Position numbers and translations under genes: made by a program. The notes under the pieces were generated by a model. It saw only the letters and a program-made list of their open reading frames with translations. It ran no database searches and had not been told where the DNA came from. A stretch of DNA of 64,000 nt from Sorghum bicolor (taxonomy: Eukaryota > Streptophyta > Magnoliopsida > Poales > Poaceae). The stretch is from NCBI RefSeq assembly GCF_000003195.3, contig NC_012873.2, positions 10,501,894-10,565,893 on the forward strand, given 5' to 3'. Below, one piece after another: positions 21,936 through 32,442 of the stretch (positions are counted from its first letter, which is position 1; each line of letters starts with the position of its first letter).

Positions 21936-24900
21936 TGGATAGGTTTGCAGATGATGGAAAGTTAGGCCAGGGATTCACATCGGCCGATGATCTAGTAGAA
22001 GTAGATATAGGTAGTGGTGATAAGCCTAGACCCACTTTTATTAGTGCTAAGTTAGATTCTGAGTGTAAGCAACAATTAACTGATTTGTTAAAGGAATATA
22101 AAGATTGCTTCGCTTAGGATTATACTGAGATGCCTGGTTTGGACCGATCAATTGTTGAACATCGGTTGCCCATCAAGTCTGGATTTCGGCCACATCAACA
22201 GCCAGCTCACCGATGTAATCCAAACATCCTCCCTGATATTAAGGCCGAAATCACCAAACTTATTGAAGCTAAGTTTATTCGGCAGTGTCGGTATGCCGAA
22301 TGGATTTCCAATGTTGTTCCGGTCTACAAGAAGAACGGGAAGCTTCGGGTATGCATTGATTTCAGGAATCTCAATAAAGCTACGCCGATGGATGGATACC
22401 CAATGCATGTTGCCGATCTGCTAGTTGACGCTGCGGTTGGGCATCGGATCATTAGCTTTATGGATGGCAATGCAGGATACAATCAGATATTCATGGCAGA
22501 AGAGGATATTCCAAAGACTCCATTCAGATGTCCTGTCATGTTGGATTGTTTGAATGGATAGTCATGACTTTTGGCCTTAAGAATGCTGGTGCTACTTATC
22601 AAAGGGCCATGAATTTTATATTTCATGAATTCATTGGCAAACTGGTAGAAATCTATATTGATGATGTGGTGGTCAAGTCCGGGGACTTCGCAAAGCATCT
22701 TGCCGATCTACGAAAGGTATTGGAGTGCACAAGGAAGCATGGATTGAAGATGAATCCCAATAAGTGTGCATTTGGTGTATCGGCAGGGCAGTTTCTTGGT
22801 TTCATGGTGCATCAAAGGGGGATTGAAATTAGTCAAAGATCTATTGATGCTATAAATAAAATAGTAGCCCCTACCAACAAAACTGAGCTCCAGTCCCTGA
22901 TCGGCAAGGTAAATTTTATCAGGAGATTTATATCTAATTTGTCTGGTAAAATTCGTGCTTTCAGTCCTCTTCTTAAGTTAAAAGCCGATCAAGAATTTAT
23001 TTGGGGGAAAGAACAGCAGTTGGCTATGGATGAGATCAAGAAGTATCTAGTGAATCCTCCAGTTCTAATTCCACCTCAGCAAGGAAAGCCCTTCAGATTG
23101 TATTTGTCTACCGATGGGATGGTTATCGGTTCAGCTTTGATTCAAGAATTTGAAGGGAAAGAGCGTGTAATTTATTACTTAAGCAGGAGGTTGATTAATG
23201 CTGAGACCAGGTATTCGGCCATTGAGAAACTATGCCTGTGCTTATATTTTTCGTGTATCAAGTTAAGGCACTACTTGTTATCGGCCGAATGCACTGTCGT
23301 TTGCAAGGATGATGTGGTCCGGTACATGCTATCTATGCCGATTATGAGTGGCAGGATCGGTAAATGGATTTTGGCGCTGTCGGAATTCGATCTGCGTTAT
23401 GAATCGGCTAAAGCAGTTAAAGGGCAGATTATGGCCGATTTTGTGACTCAACATTGTGGTGCAGTGGAGGCTTTGGAGATTGTGCCCTGGACGCTTTTCT
23501 TTGATGGATCTACGTGTGACCGAGGGGCAGGAATCGGCATAGTATTAGTTTCCCCTAAGGGGAGGAAGTATGAATTTTCTTTGCCGATTGTTGCTACATC
23601 AACAAATAATCAGGCTGAGTATCCGGCTTTGATAAAAGGATTGGAGTTGTTAAGGGAAGTTCGTGCTGATGCTGTCGAAGTCTTCGGGGATTCTATGTTG
23701 GTTATGAATTAATTGGCCGGGAGCTATGAATGTCGAAGTGAAGTTCTCATAAGTTATTACGAGAAGAGCATGCAACTGTTAAAGGAATTCAAAGATTTCC
23801 GTTTAGAGCATGTTCCCCGATTGCATAATGAAGAGGCCAATCGGTTAGCTCAGCATGCCTCAGGATATCAGCCCATGATTAATACAGTATCGGCAATCGA
23901 TGCCGATGATTGGAAGAAAGAAATTATTGATTATTTGAAAGATCCATCTAAGAAAGTCGAAAGACGAGTTCGATTTCAAGCGACCAAGTATGTGCTCCTT
24001 GAAGATGAATTATACAATCGAACTATTGATGGAATTCTTCTCCGATGCTTAGATGAAGATGAAGCTAGGAGTTTGATGGGAGAAATTCATGAAGGGTTGT
24101 GTGGAGCACATCAGTCGGCTTTTAAGATGAAGTGGATGATTAGGAGGAATGGATATTATTGGCCGACTATACTTAAGGATTGCTTTAAGTATTTCAAAGG
24201 GTGTCAAGGGTGTCAGAAGTTTGGTAATATTCAAAGGGCACCTGCATCGGCTATGAATCCTATTATAAAGCCTTGGCCGTTCCGAGGATGGGCTATTGAT
24301 CTGATCGGCCAGATTTATCCACCATCTAGCAAAGGGCATAAGTTTATTCTAGTTGCCACTGATTATTTCACTAAGTGGGTTGAAGCTATTCCTTTGAAGA
24401 AAGTCACATCGGCCAATATGATTGATTTTGTGAAAGAGCATATCATTTACCGATTTGGGATTCCTCAAACAATTACTACCGATCAGGGCACTATGTTTAC
24501 ATCGGGGGAGTTTGATAAATTTGCAATCAGTATGGGGATTAAAGTGTTGAATTCTTCTCCTTATTATGCTCAAGCCAATGGGCAGGCCGAGGCGTCTAAC
24601 AAAGGAATTATCAAGCTTATCAAACGAAAGATTGAAGAAAATCCTAAGCGGTGGCATACATTATTAAATGAAGCGTTGTGGTCCTATCGGATGGCTTGTC
24701 ATGGATCAACCAGGGTGTCACCCTATCAATTGGTGTATGGACATGATGCGGTGTTACCTTGGGAGATTAAGGCTGGATCTAGGCGATTATCTTTTCAAGA
24801 TCAATTGGCTGCCGATGATTATGCCACTTTGATGACCGATGAGTTAGATGATCTAGCAGGGCATCGGTTAAAGGCTTTGATAAGTATAGAAGAAAATAAG

Positions 24901-25167
24901 AAGAGAGTTGCTAGATGGTATGACAAGAAAGTAAAAGCTAAGGAGTTTGCCGATGGGGACTTGGTATGGAAATTAATTTTACCGATCGGGACTAAAAGTT
25001 TGAAGTTTGGAAAGTGGTCTCCTAATTGGGAAGGCCCTTATCGGATAAGTCGATCGGCTCCTGGTAATGCCTATATTCTAGAAACTCTCGAAGGAGTTGA
25101 ATTTCCCAGAGCATTAAATGGCAAATATTTAAAGAAGTACTACCCCAGCATATGGGTCGATGCATAA
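21935..25167 (+). pseudogene. Tat pol: reverse transcriptase, RNase H, second RNase H, integrase
   Basis: Copies the RNA and inserts the cDNA. Reverse transcriptase lies at about 22240-22840 (VCIDFRNLN, FMDGNAGYNQI, catalytic YIDD at 22654-22665), followed by its RNase H/connection region to 23450 and a second RNase H-like domain (LFFDGSTCDRGAGIG at about 23491-23535; NNQAEYPALI). Integrase has an HHCC zinc region (24090-24220) and a DDE core (AIDLIG, TTDQGTMF, QAEASN; 24285-24600). Lesions are a TAG at 22115 where Trp (TGG) is expected, a frameshift near 22530-22545, and a TAA at 23710 where CAA is expected. It ends at TAA 25165. Without repair of these lesions it is non-functional. Confidence 0.9.
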
Positions 25168-25308
25168 AAGTTTAAGTGCCGATAACACTCCTATCGGCTG
25201 GATTTAAATGTTTGGGATTAATGTTTCAAAAGATGCTAATAATAGTCCTATCGGCTAGAGTAAAAGTTGAAAGAGCAAGAAAAGACAGATATGTCACCGA
25301 TGAGAGCT
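25168..25308. other. Spacer between pol and the antisense gene
   Basis: Short non-coding interval where the sense pol and the antisense gene converge tail to tail. It holds several GCCGAT/ATCGGC copies. Confidence 0.6.
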
Positions 25309-28300
25309 TCAGGTGTTCAGTAGTGCCTGGATCGCCGATATGGCGCGTAGCCGGATTTGGTTGGCTGCTTCTATCTCTTTGATATCGTCATCGGCATAAC
25401 CTTCTATCGGCTTCAGCTTCTTCTTCAATTGTAGTGCCTTGCGACCGTGGACGTTTCGCTCTTGCTCAAGGAGCTTGATGATCTCTGGCAGTTGGCTCTC
25501 TTCCTGTCGGGCTTGGGATAAGGCGTCTTCCACTTGTTTGAGTTCTGCCAACAGGGATTTCCTTTTTGCCGATAGGTCAGATATCTTCTGCTTCAGTGTG
25601 TCTCCTGAAGATCTCAAGATGCCGATGTTCTTGTGCTTCTCATCGGTTAGGAGCTTCTCTTTCCTCATTTCTTCAGAGAGCTGAGTCTCAGTAGCTCTAT
25701 CGGCGAGGCGCCGAGAAGCCCTCTGGTACTGCAGCTGACGGCTCTCCAAATGTGCGGCTTGGAAGAGGATTTCTTCGACATCGGCTGGGATCTGGCCTCT
25801 GAGAGTCCTGAACAGAACCTTGGCTGGGTCGGAGTCATCGACCAGTTGTGCCGTATCCTAATGGAGGAGGGCCGACACTTCTTCCAGCTTGGCCCTGATC
25901 TCTGCCGATGTAATGCCAACTGTGTGGGAAGAGCTTGCTTCTTCACCTTCTTCTTCAGAAATGTCGATGGCGAAAGAGAATAGGCTGTCGGGAGAATCTT
26001 GTTCCTGGAAAGGAAAACAAAGTAAGTTAGTTCATACTTGGAAAATCAGCAAATGATACTGATGAAGATTGGATGACTTACTTGCTTCAAGGCTATTTCT
26101 TGCCTTTGACTGGAAGATGCCGGTGGAGCCGTAGGATGATCGGCCAGGGTTGCCGATGGAACGACATCGACTGAAAGGAAACAGAAAGAGTTATAAGGCT
26201 GAATGAGAATAAGTTTATCGGTGGCAATATTATAAAAATATGTTACCCTGGGGAGGAATGATGCTTGTGTGAATTGGGGGAACTGCCGATGACGTGATTG
26301 AACCTGCTGGGCCAGTTGTTTGCTCACCTACGTCAGTTGATGTGCCTTCTGCTTGGGGTTCTTCCTGTTGGGGTTCGTCTACTACTGGTGCTTCTTGCGG
26401 ATGAGGAGAAGATGATGCTTGCTGAATCTCTACATCTGGAGGGGAAGGAGAAGATTCCACCGGAATAGGAGAGGCCGGAGGAGGAGGAGGAGTTGCCACT
26501 TTTTGGCGCTTTGTTCCAGCCCTGGTTCCCTTGGCGCCCTTCCTCTTTGGCTGGCTGGACTGGGGGGCATCGGTACCTTGGCTTTTGGCTTTTGCCGATG
26601 CACTGGTTTGCTGCAGTAACAAAAAGGAATTTATGAATACAAATGTAACCGATGTAAAGGTGATCGGAATAAATGAAGAGGTACAACAGCTACCTTAAAA
26701 GCCTGTGCTAGAGTGGAAGCAGCTGCCGATGGTGGAGTCTGGGTCCTCCTGGTGGTAACCTTCCTCAGGCGTATACCTCGATGCACGATGGCAGCCAGGG
26801 TAGGGGCGTTGTGGCCGATTGAAGAGATTGGGCCTGATGCAAATAGGTCAATCGGCTTGCCACTTTTGCTGACCGATGGAGGAGTATCATCAACCTGCAG
26901 AAAAGTATAGAAGTAAATTTCCAATAGAAACAGAATTGAAAGAATTAAAACATCGGTTTGAAAGCACTTACGGTATCATTGGGAACTTCGTACTCAGGGT
27001 CAATCATGTCGCGGTACGTGAGGGCCGATTTGCAGAACAGATGCTCCTTCCATTCTGCCCACCATTGCTTGTATGCTTGAGTTATGAAGGCGGCTGGAAC
27101 CCACTCCGACAAATCCACGTCTGTATCGGCACTTGATGGCAGTTGGGCTACTCGGATCCATTCAAGAAGACTATTGATGGTTTCCCTGGGCTTTATCACA
27201 TCGGCGTAGCAGAGTGCGATCGGCAGCTGGCCGAAAGCTAACTGACGGGCTAGTGCCGATGGGTTGTAAAATTCATAAGTCTGGGGGGAGGTTTTCCCAC
27301 TGCCAAAGAAATTCACTGGTATGGCTCTGGGAGTCACCATTGCCATCATCACTTCATTATCCCGGTCAAGAGCTTCATCAAATGGGTTGAAAACCAGGGG
27401 AAGCATACTGTCTGGGTCATCATAAGCCAACCATGCTCACTCATCTCTGGCCAAGCCCTCATACAGAGTTTGGAAGAATCGGCTGACCTGATCTGGATTA
27501 CCCCCTGAACCAGGCAGAACTATGACAGCTTCGCCGAAGTTTAAGGGGGCACGTGTTGCCGATTCCTCTTCACCCAACACATAATTTTCAGATATGTCCC
27601 TTGGGAAATGCTGTGTGAATAGGTTAAATTCAAGGCACTTGTGCAGATGCAGATTGAGCCACATGTTGATAAACCACCAGGGGCCTCCCAAGTTGCCAAT
27701 AGACTGGCCAAGCAAGAGCTTCTTAGTTACTTGGTGGAGGAGGTGATAGGCCGCTCCAAGCAGGTATCGGCCGAGAGGAAATCGGCCACCATTGGCCAGG
27801 TTTTCTGCTGCTGCTAGATGAACGGAAGTTGGTCCTGCCGATCGACCACAGAACACGAATTTGTCTAGCCACATGTTCAGAAAGCAGGTCTGCTCCTTTA
27901 TGTCAACAGAGCCTGTTTTGTGGTATTTTTGAATATACCCTGACCAGCCGCCGATGGAGCGGGTTTCTACCTTAGCACTGGGTTTGGTATCAAAGAAGTG
28001 AGTGCTATCGGCAGAAGAAATATCTAATCCGGTGAGCATAGCCACATCGGCAAGAGTGGGGGAAGCAGGGCCATGGCCAAAGACAAAGGCGTTGAGTGTG
28101 TCTGACCAGAAGTATGATGCAGCTATCAACAGTGACTCGTTCCTATGCATATCGGCAATGGACAACCTAATGCATTGGGCTAGATTTCTTTCACCCCATA
28201 GGACTTCATTTGGATTGCTGACCCTCAAAAACCAATCTGTCCATCCCACAGTGGGGCTAGGCCAGGAACGAAAAGTATCCTTCCACAGATCTAAAGAAAA

Positions 28301-28580
28301 ATTCTCTGCTCTAAAAGGGATCCTATTGGTTTCTGTGTTTATAAGGTTGGTTGGATCTGGATCCCCTAGTGGGCCAAGGCATTGGAGGTGTGGTCGATCA
28401 GTGGGGATAACAATTTTGTTAGCTGAATCCTGATGGTTTTGAAGGTGGAAAAGAAAGATACAGAAAAAGGGAGGAAAGAAAATGTTCAGTAAAATAGATC
28501 GTGAATAAACAGGGGTGTGACAAAAAGTATCAAAGATGGTGCGAAGGACTGACCTCAGGGATGATGAAGTTGACGGCCAT
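25309..28580 (-). pseudogene. Antisense six-exon plant mobile domain (PMD) gene inside the Tat element
   Basis: Exons on the minus strand, 5' to 3': 28580-28554, 28429-26972, 26894-26694, 26610-26247, 26170-26082 and 26004-25309. Every intron is GT-AG with consensus donors (GTCAGT, GTAAGT twice) and compatible phases, giving 945 codons including the stop. Exon 1 encodes MAVNFIIPE. Exon 2 carries the aminotransferase-like plant mobile domain (about residues 60-450; 'LAQCIRLSIADMHRNE', 'LGGPWWFINMWLN'). Exons 3-5 are Pro/Ser/Gln-rich with a basic 'KRKGAKGTRAGTKRQK' patch. Exon 6 ends in a long coiled coil. Stops TGA (27436-27434) and TAG (25860-25858) interrupt it. PMD proteins such as MAIN/MAIL1 are nuclear and act in gene silencing and genome stability; the role of this copy is unknown. 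Confidence 0.85.
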
Positions 28581-28729
28581 TTTACCGCGGAGGAAGTACT
28601 TGAGAGATCCGGGGTTGGTGAGAAAGAGTCTTTGTCGGAGGTCTTGTAGATCTTGAATGGCGCCGCCGCTGGGAAAGTAAAGTTGGGATGGTGGAACGAT
28701 GTGATGGAGAAGGAGTACCCGAGAAGGAA

Positions 28730-28738
28730 CTATTTATA
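28730..28738 (-). promoter_or_regulatory. TATA box of the antisense PMD gene
   Basis: TATAAATAG on the minus strand, 150 bp upstream of the ATG at 28580, in the region between the gene and the 3' LTR. It suggests that the antisense gene has its own promoter rather than depending on LTR read-through. Confidence 0.6.
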
Positions 28739-28759
28739 GGATAAAACGGGCAAGGGCAA

Positions 28760-29210
28760 ATCTGACTTATCTCTTTGCCGCATCCGAGAAATCCGAGGGT
28801 GCTCAGGTAGATATGGTAACTGTTCGCACGGTAATCAAGGGATTGTGCAGGTGATTTGACGGGAAGCGGTCATTATCTGGAGATATTTTACTGTGCAGGA
28901 TCTCCTGGTCGGTCCATCAGCAGCGTCCTGTAACGGTCATATTGCCGATGGGCAAATAAAGTGGAGATAGTCGTTTATACGAACGTCCTGACCAGTCCAT
29001 CGGCAGATCTTTGTAACGGTAATATTGCCGATGTGCGGCTAAAAAGGAAATGCCCGTTTAGGAAGTTGAGGATTTCGAGGGATCTGCAAAAGAATAGGAT
29101 CAGAGTTGTTCAGATTGAGGTTGTCGGTTACCAGATTAGGAGCATTAATTGTGGGAAAAGGCATCATTACTGTAGAGAATTTCGGAGCATTAATGATTTC
29201 ATACTCCGAA
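28760..29210. other. Tat 3' non-coding region with a ~80-bp direct repeat
   Basis: No coding signal. A segment with 'TGTAACGGTCATATTGCCGATG' at about 28929-28950 recurs at about 29012-29033 (as TGTAACGGTAATATTGCCGATG), both preceded by similar 'GTCC(A)TC(A/G)GCAG' text, so two diverged tandem units lie upstream of the polypurine tract. Confidence 0.65.
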
Positions 29211-29223
29211 ATTGGGGGGCATG
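29211..29223 (+). other. Polypurine tract of the Tat element
   Basis: ATTGGGGGGCATG directly before the 3' LTR start at 29224; a G-rich purine run here primes plus-strand cDNA synthesis in LTR elements. Confidence 0.75.
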
Positions 29224-29926
29224 TGTTGACACCGTTTTTGGGCACGTGTCCAGGCCGGTAGGATGAGACGGCGGTGTTTTGTCTACAGGATGAATTGCCG
29301 ATGAGGATGGTTGCCGATGAAGGAGGGGTTGAATGTGACTAAGTTTATAGGTGGTGATGTGTCTGTGCCGATGGCTATGACAAGGAAGTCTGCCGATGAC
29401 TATGACAAGGGAATCTGCCGATGGTATGAAGGGAGAGTCCGGAAGCTGTCGATCGGTTTGTGGAAGAGTTTCAGCTTGTCACGGGGGATAGCTTTATTAT
29501 TTCCTTAGTTATTTAAATCGTTTTGTATACGGATTCTGTGAAATTTGGAATTCGAATTCTAATCGTGTCTAGTTGTAGCTCTTTGAGCAGGGTATAAATA
29601 TAGACCCTAGGGCCTTGTAATGAGACATCTATCAATCAATCAAACACACGTTTTACTCATATTCTAGCATCTACTTTTTCGACGACTTCGTCATACTTTT
29701 TCCTTTTCACTACGAGTTCTTAAGAATTCGTCGACTTAAGCTCGGCGTGTTCTCAAGTTCCGCGTGAGTACCTCTTAGCCGTGACATCCGGGCGCATCGC
29801 TGTTGTCAGGACTAAAGTATTCGAGTTACCACCTTTGCCGATAGTAAGGTCAAATCGGCTGGCACGCCTTAACGTCTGAATCGGGTATTAGCCCTTTGTG
29901 TTTGTAGACTAGCTTTTGCACCAACA
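29224..29926 (+). repeat. 3' LTR of the Tat element
   Basis: 703 bp, aligned without gaps to 17527-18229; nine transitions separate them. TATA box at 29593-29600. Followed by the GTCAC duplication at 29927-29931. Confidence 0.97.
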
Positions 29927-29931
29927 GTCAC

Positions 29932-31729
29932 AAATCAGAGGACAAGGAGCTCATCTCGTACATCCCAATCGGCCTCGGCGAGGACTTCGACTTCATTGTG
30001 TCCACTGTGACAGTGAGGGTCGAACTGCTCTCCATCAATGAGCTCTATGCTCCGAGCAATGCAAGGTGATGCATGGCAGGGGATCCTAGTCCTCTGTCAA
30101 TGTCACCACAAAGGGCGGTCGTGGTGGTCATGGCAGCCATCCCTACACTCATGGCCATGGTGGTTTTAGCCGCGGCAACAAAGGCAGTCGCACTGGTGTA
30201 GGCGGCAACCACAACTTCCTCCAAGGCATGTTCTGTCAGCTATGCAGAAAGGAAGGGCACATGGAACAAAGTTGCTTCAAGAGGTTCGAAGCCTCCTATA
30301 GTGGCCCTCCATAGAAGAGTGCTTCGACGTGGACACAAATTGGTACATGAACTCCAAGGCGACGGATCACATCACCGGAGAACTTGAGAAGCTCAGCATT
30401 TGTGACAAGTACATGGGCGGTGATCAGGTGCATGCATCAAATGGAGCAGGTATGGAGATACATCATGTTGGTCATAGCATTCTACATTCCCCAACCAGTT
30501 ATCTTCATTTGAAGAACATTCTCCATGTTCCTAAGGCTAGCAAGAATCTTATATCTATCAATCGTTTTGTCATGATAACAATGCATACCTTGAATCCTGA
30601 TTGTTTTTTAGTCAAGGAACAACAATGAAGAAAATCCTCCACAATGGTAGATGTGAAGGAGGTCTCTATTCTTTTAAGTCATCATCAAATAAACAAGGGC
30701 TTGGAGTTACCAAGCTGTCTCGCTCACTGTTGCATCAGAGACTAGGTCATGCATCTATTCCTGTTGTTCAGCAAGTCCTTAGTCGCCATAATCTTCCTTT
30801 AATTCATGATTCAAATAATAAAGTGTGTGATGCGTGTCAACAAGGAAAGCATCATTAGCTACCTTATCCTAGGTCTAATAGTGTGTCCACTAGTCCTATG
30901 GAACTTATCTTTTCAAATGTGTGGGGGCCTACCCTAATTTTAGTTGGGAAACATGCTTATTATATGAGTTTTATTGATGACTATAGTAGGTTTATGTGGA
31001 TCTATCTTCTTTATCATAAATCTGAAGTCTTTCAGTGCTTTTGAGACTTCCAAAATCTTGTTGAACGATAGTTTGATTGTAAAATTTGTTCCATTCAAAC
31101 CGACTGGGGAGAGAGTATCAAGCCTTAAATAGCTTCTTTAAACATAATGGTGTAGCCAACCAAGTTTTCTATCCTCATGCTAGTCAACAAAATGGGTCGG
31201 CCTAGCATAAACATTGACACATCATTGATATGGGGCTAACACTTCTTGCACAAGCATCCATTCCCTTAAAATTTTGGGATAAAGCTTTTCTTACTGCTGT
31301 GTTTCTCATCAATCGTCTTCCCTCTTTGGAGATTGATAATCAGTCTCCTTTTGAACATCTTCATGAAGAAGTACCTGATTATAGTTTCCTGGATACTTTT
31401 GGGTGCGTTGTTTGGCTGAATCTTAGGCCTTACAATTCCAAGGAACTTCAATTTTGATAAAAAAATGTGTCTTTCTTGGTTATACTCATATGCACAAAGG
31501 ATTCAAGTGTTATCCTGCTGCAGGTCGACTTTACATCTCTCGTGATGTAGTTTTTGACGAGACTGTCTTTCTTTTTTCCTTCCTACGCCAAAATGCTGGT
31601 GCTTGTCCTCGGGAGGAGATTGCCCTTTTGCCTCTTTCATTACTTAGCCCTAATGCTAGTTTGGGGATGCTATTTTGCTTGATCAACATACATCTCCACC
31701 TGTATCTACGGGTTTGGCCATTTGGGTAA
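29932..31729 (+). pseudogene. Decayed Copia retrotransposon, right part (gag end, protease, integrase)
   Basis: Continues the gag reading cut at 17526 ('KELISYIPIGLGEDFDF'). A zinc knuckle CX2CX4HX4C lies at 30234-30275 (CQLCRKEGHMEQSC). The protease region at 30338 reads WYMNSKATDH where Copia proteases have D-S-G, so the catalytic Asp and Gly are lost. The GAG-pre-integrase zinc region is at 30715-30850 and integrase remnants follow (FIDDYSRFMW near 30970; FWDKAFLTAVFLINRLP near 31275), with many stops and shifts. Reverse transcriptase, RNase H and the 3' LTR are missing; the coding trace stops at 31729, where a Helitron-like terminus begins. Confidence 0.85.
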
Positions 31730-31899
31730 CTAGATGATACCCCGCGCGTTGCTGCGGTTATTTTATAATGCTAATAAGAAGAATATTTTGTGGATTGAGA
31801 AATAGCAAAAGCACAATAAGCAGTTGTGCACATGTTAATTTGAATCTTTGTGGGAACAAACTGAATTTTATGATAAAAAAATTAGAAAAATAGTATAGA
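31730..31899 (-). mobile_element. Possible minimal Helitron, minus orientation
   Basis: On the minus strand the right terminus reads CCGCAGCAACGCGCGGGG, then TATCAT and CTAG next to T, a typical Helitron 3' hairpin and end. The sequence TCTATACTATTTTT, starting at 31899 after an A, is a plausible 5' end. Together they give a 170-bp element between A and T. The 3' end is convincing; the 5' end is less so, and the true 5' end could lie further right. Confidence 0.45.
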
Positions 31900-32090
31900 T
31901 TTCAATAGTATGAAGCCTGTGCATGGTACAATAGTTAACTGGTAAATTTAATTTCCAATTAATTAAACAATAATAGTTTGCGCAACTGATGAATGTATGT
32001 TACGTATATACCTAATCAAGCTCTTAATTCGCAATTACAATAGACATTACTATGTAACGATATGAAATATAATGCATATATATATATATT
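31900..32090. other. AT-rich intergenic, nothing recognised
   Basis: No coding or repeat signature identified, apart from a short (TA)n run at about 32074-32089. Confidence 0.4.
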
Positions 32091-32093
32091 TAA

Positions 32094-32439
32094 GGGTCTG
32101 TTTAGATTGGGGATGAAAATTTTTTGGATGTCACATCGGATATGTTGGAAGGATGTCGGGAGAGGTTTTTAGAAACTAATAAAAAAACAAATTACATAAT
32201 TCGTCTCGAAACTGCAAGACAAATCTATTAAGCATAATTAATCTGTCATTAGCACATGTGGGTTACTGTAGCACTTAAAGCTAATCATGGAGTAACTAGG
32301 TTTAAAAGATACGTCTCGCGATTTTCAACTAAACTGTGTAACTAGTTTATTTTTTAATCTATATTTAATGTTCTATACATGTGTATAAAGATTCGATGTG
32401 ATGGATGAAAAAATTTTGGATGGAAAACTAAACAGGGCC
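32094..32439. mobile_element. Tourist/PIF-like MITE
   Basis: 346 bp starting GGGTCTGTTTAG and ending CTAAACAGGGCC, imperfect inverted repeats, flanked by TAA at 32091-32093 and 32440-32442. It is the same broad family as 39452-39667, with the internal phrase 'TACGTCTCGCGATTTTCAAC'. Non-coding. Confidence 0.85.
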
Positions 32440-32442
32440 TAA

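Larger units (their letters stand above)
17527..29926 (+). mobile_element. Complete Tat-type Ty3/Gypsy retrotransposon, 12.4 kb
   Basis: It has two 703-bp LTRs, a primer-binding-site region, gag, protease, reverse transcriptase, two RNase H-like regions, integrase, then an antisense spliced gene and a polypurine tract. Reverse transcriptase precedes integrase, as in Ty3/Gypsy. A second RNase H domain, no chromodomain and an extra gene between pol and the 3' LTR all point to the Tat lineage. The LTRs differ at nine sites, so the insertion is recent. At the rate often used for grass LTRs (1.3 x 10^-8 per site per year) that is about half a million years. The sense genes carry five premature stops and two frameshifts. 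Confidence 0.92.

Noticed and set aside
25439..25983. Plus-strand frames over the antisense gene
   Set aside because: They are shadows of the coiled-coil exon; the minus-strand reading has splice sites and a continuous heptad-rich product.
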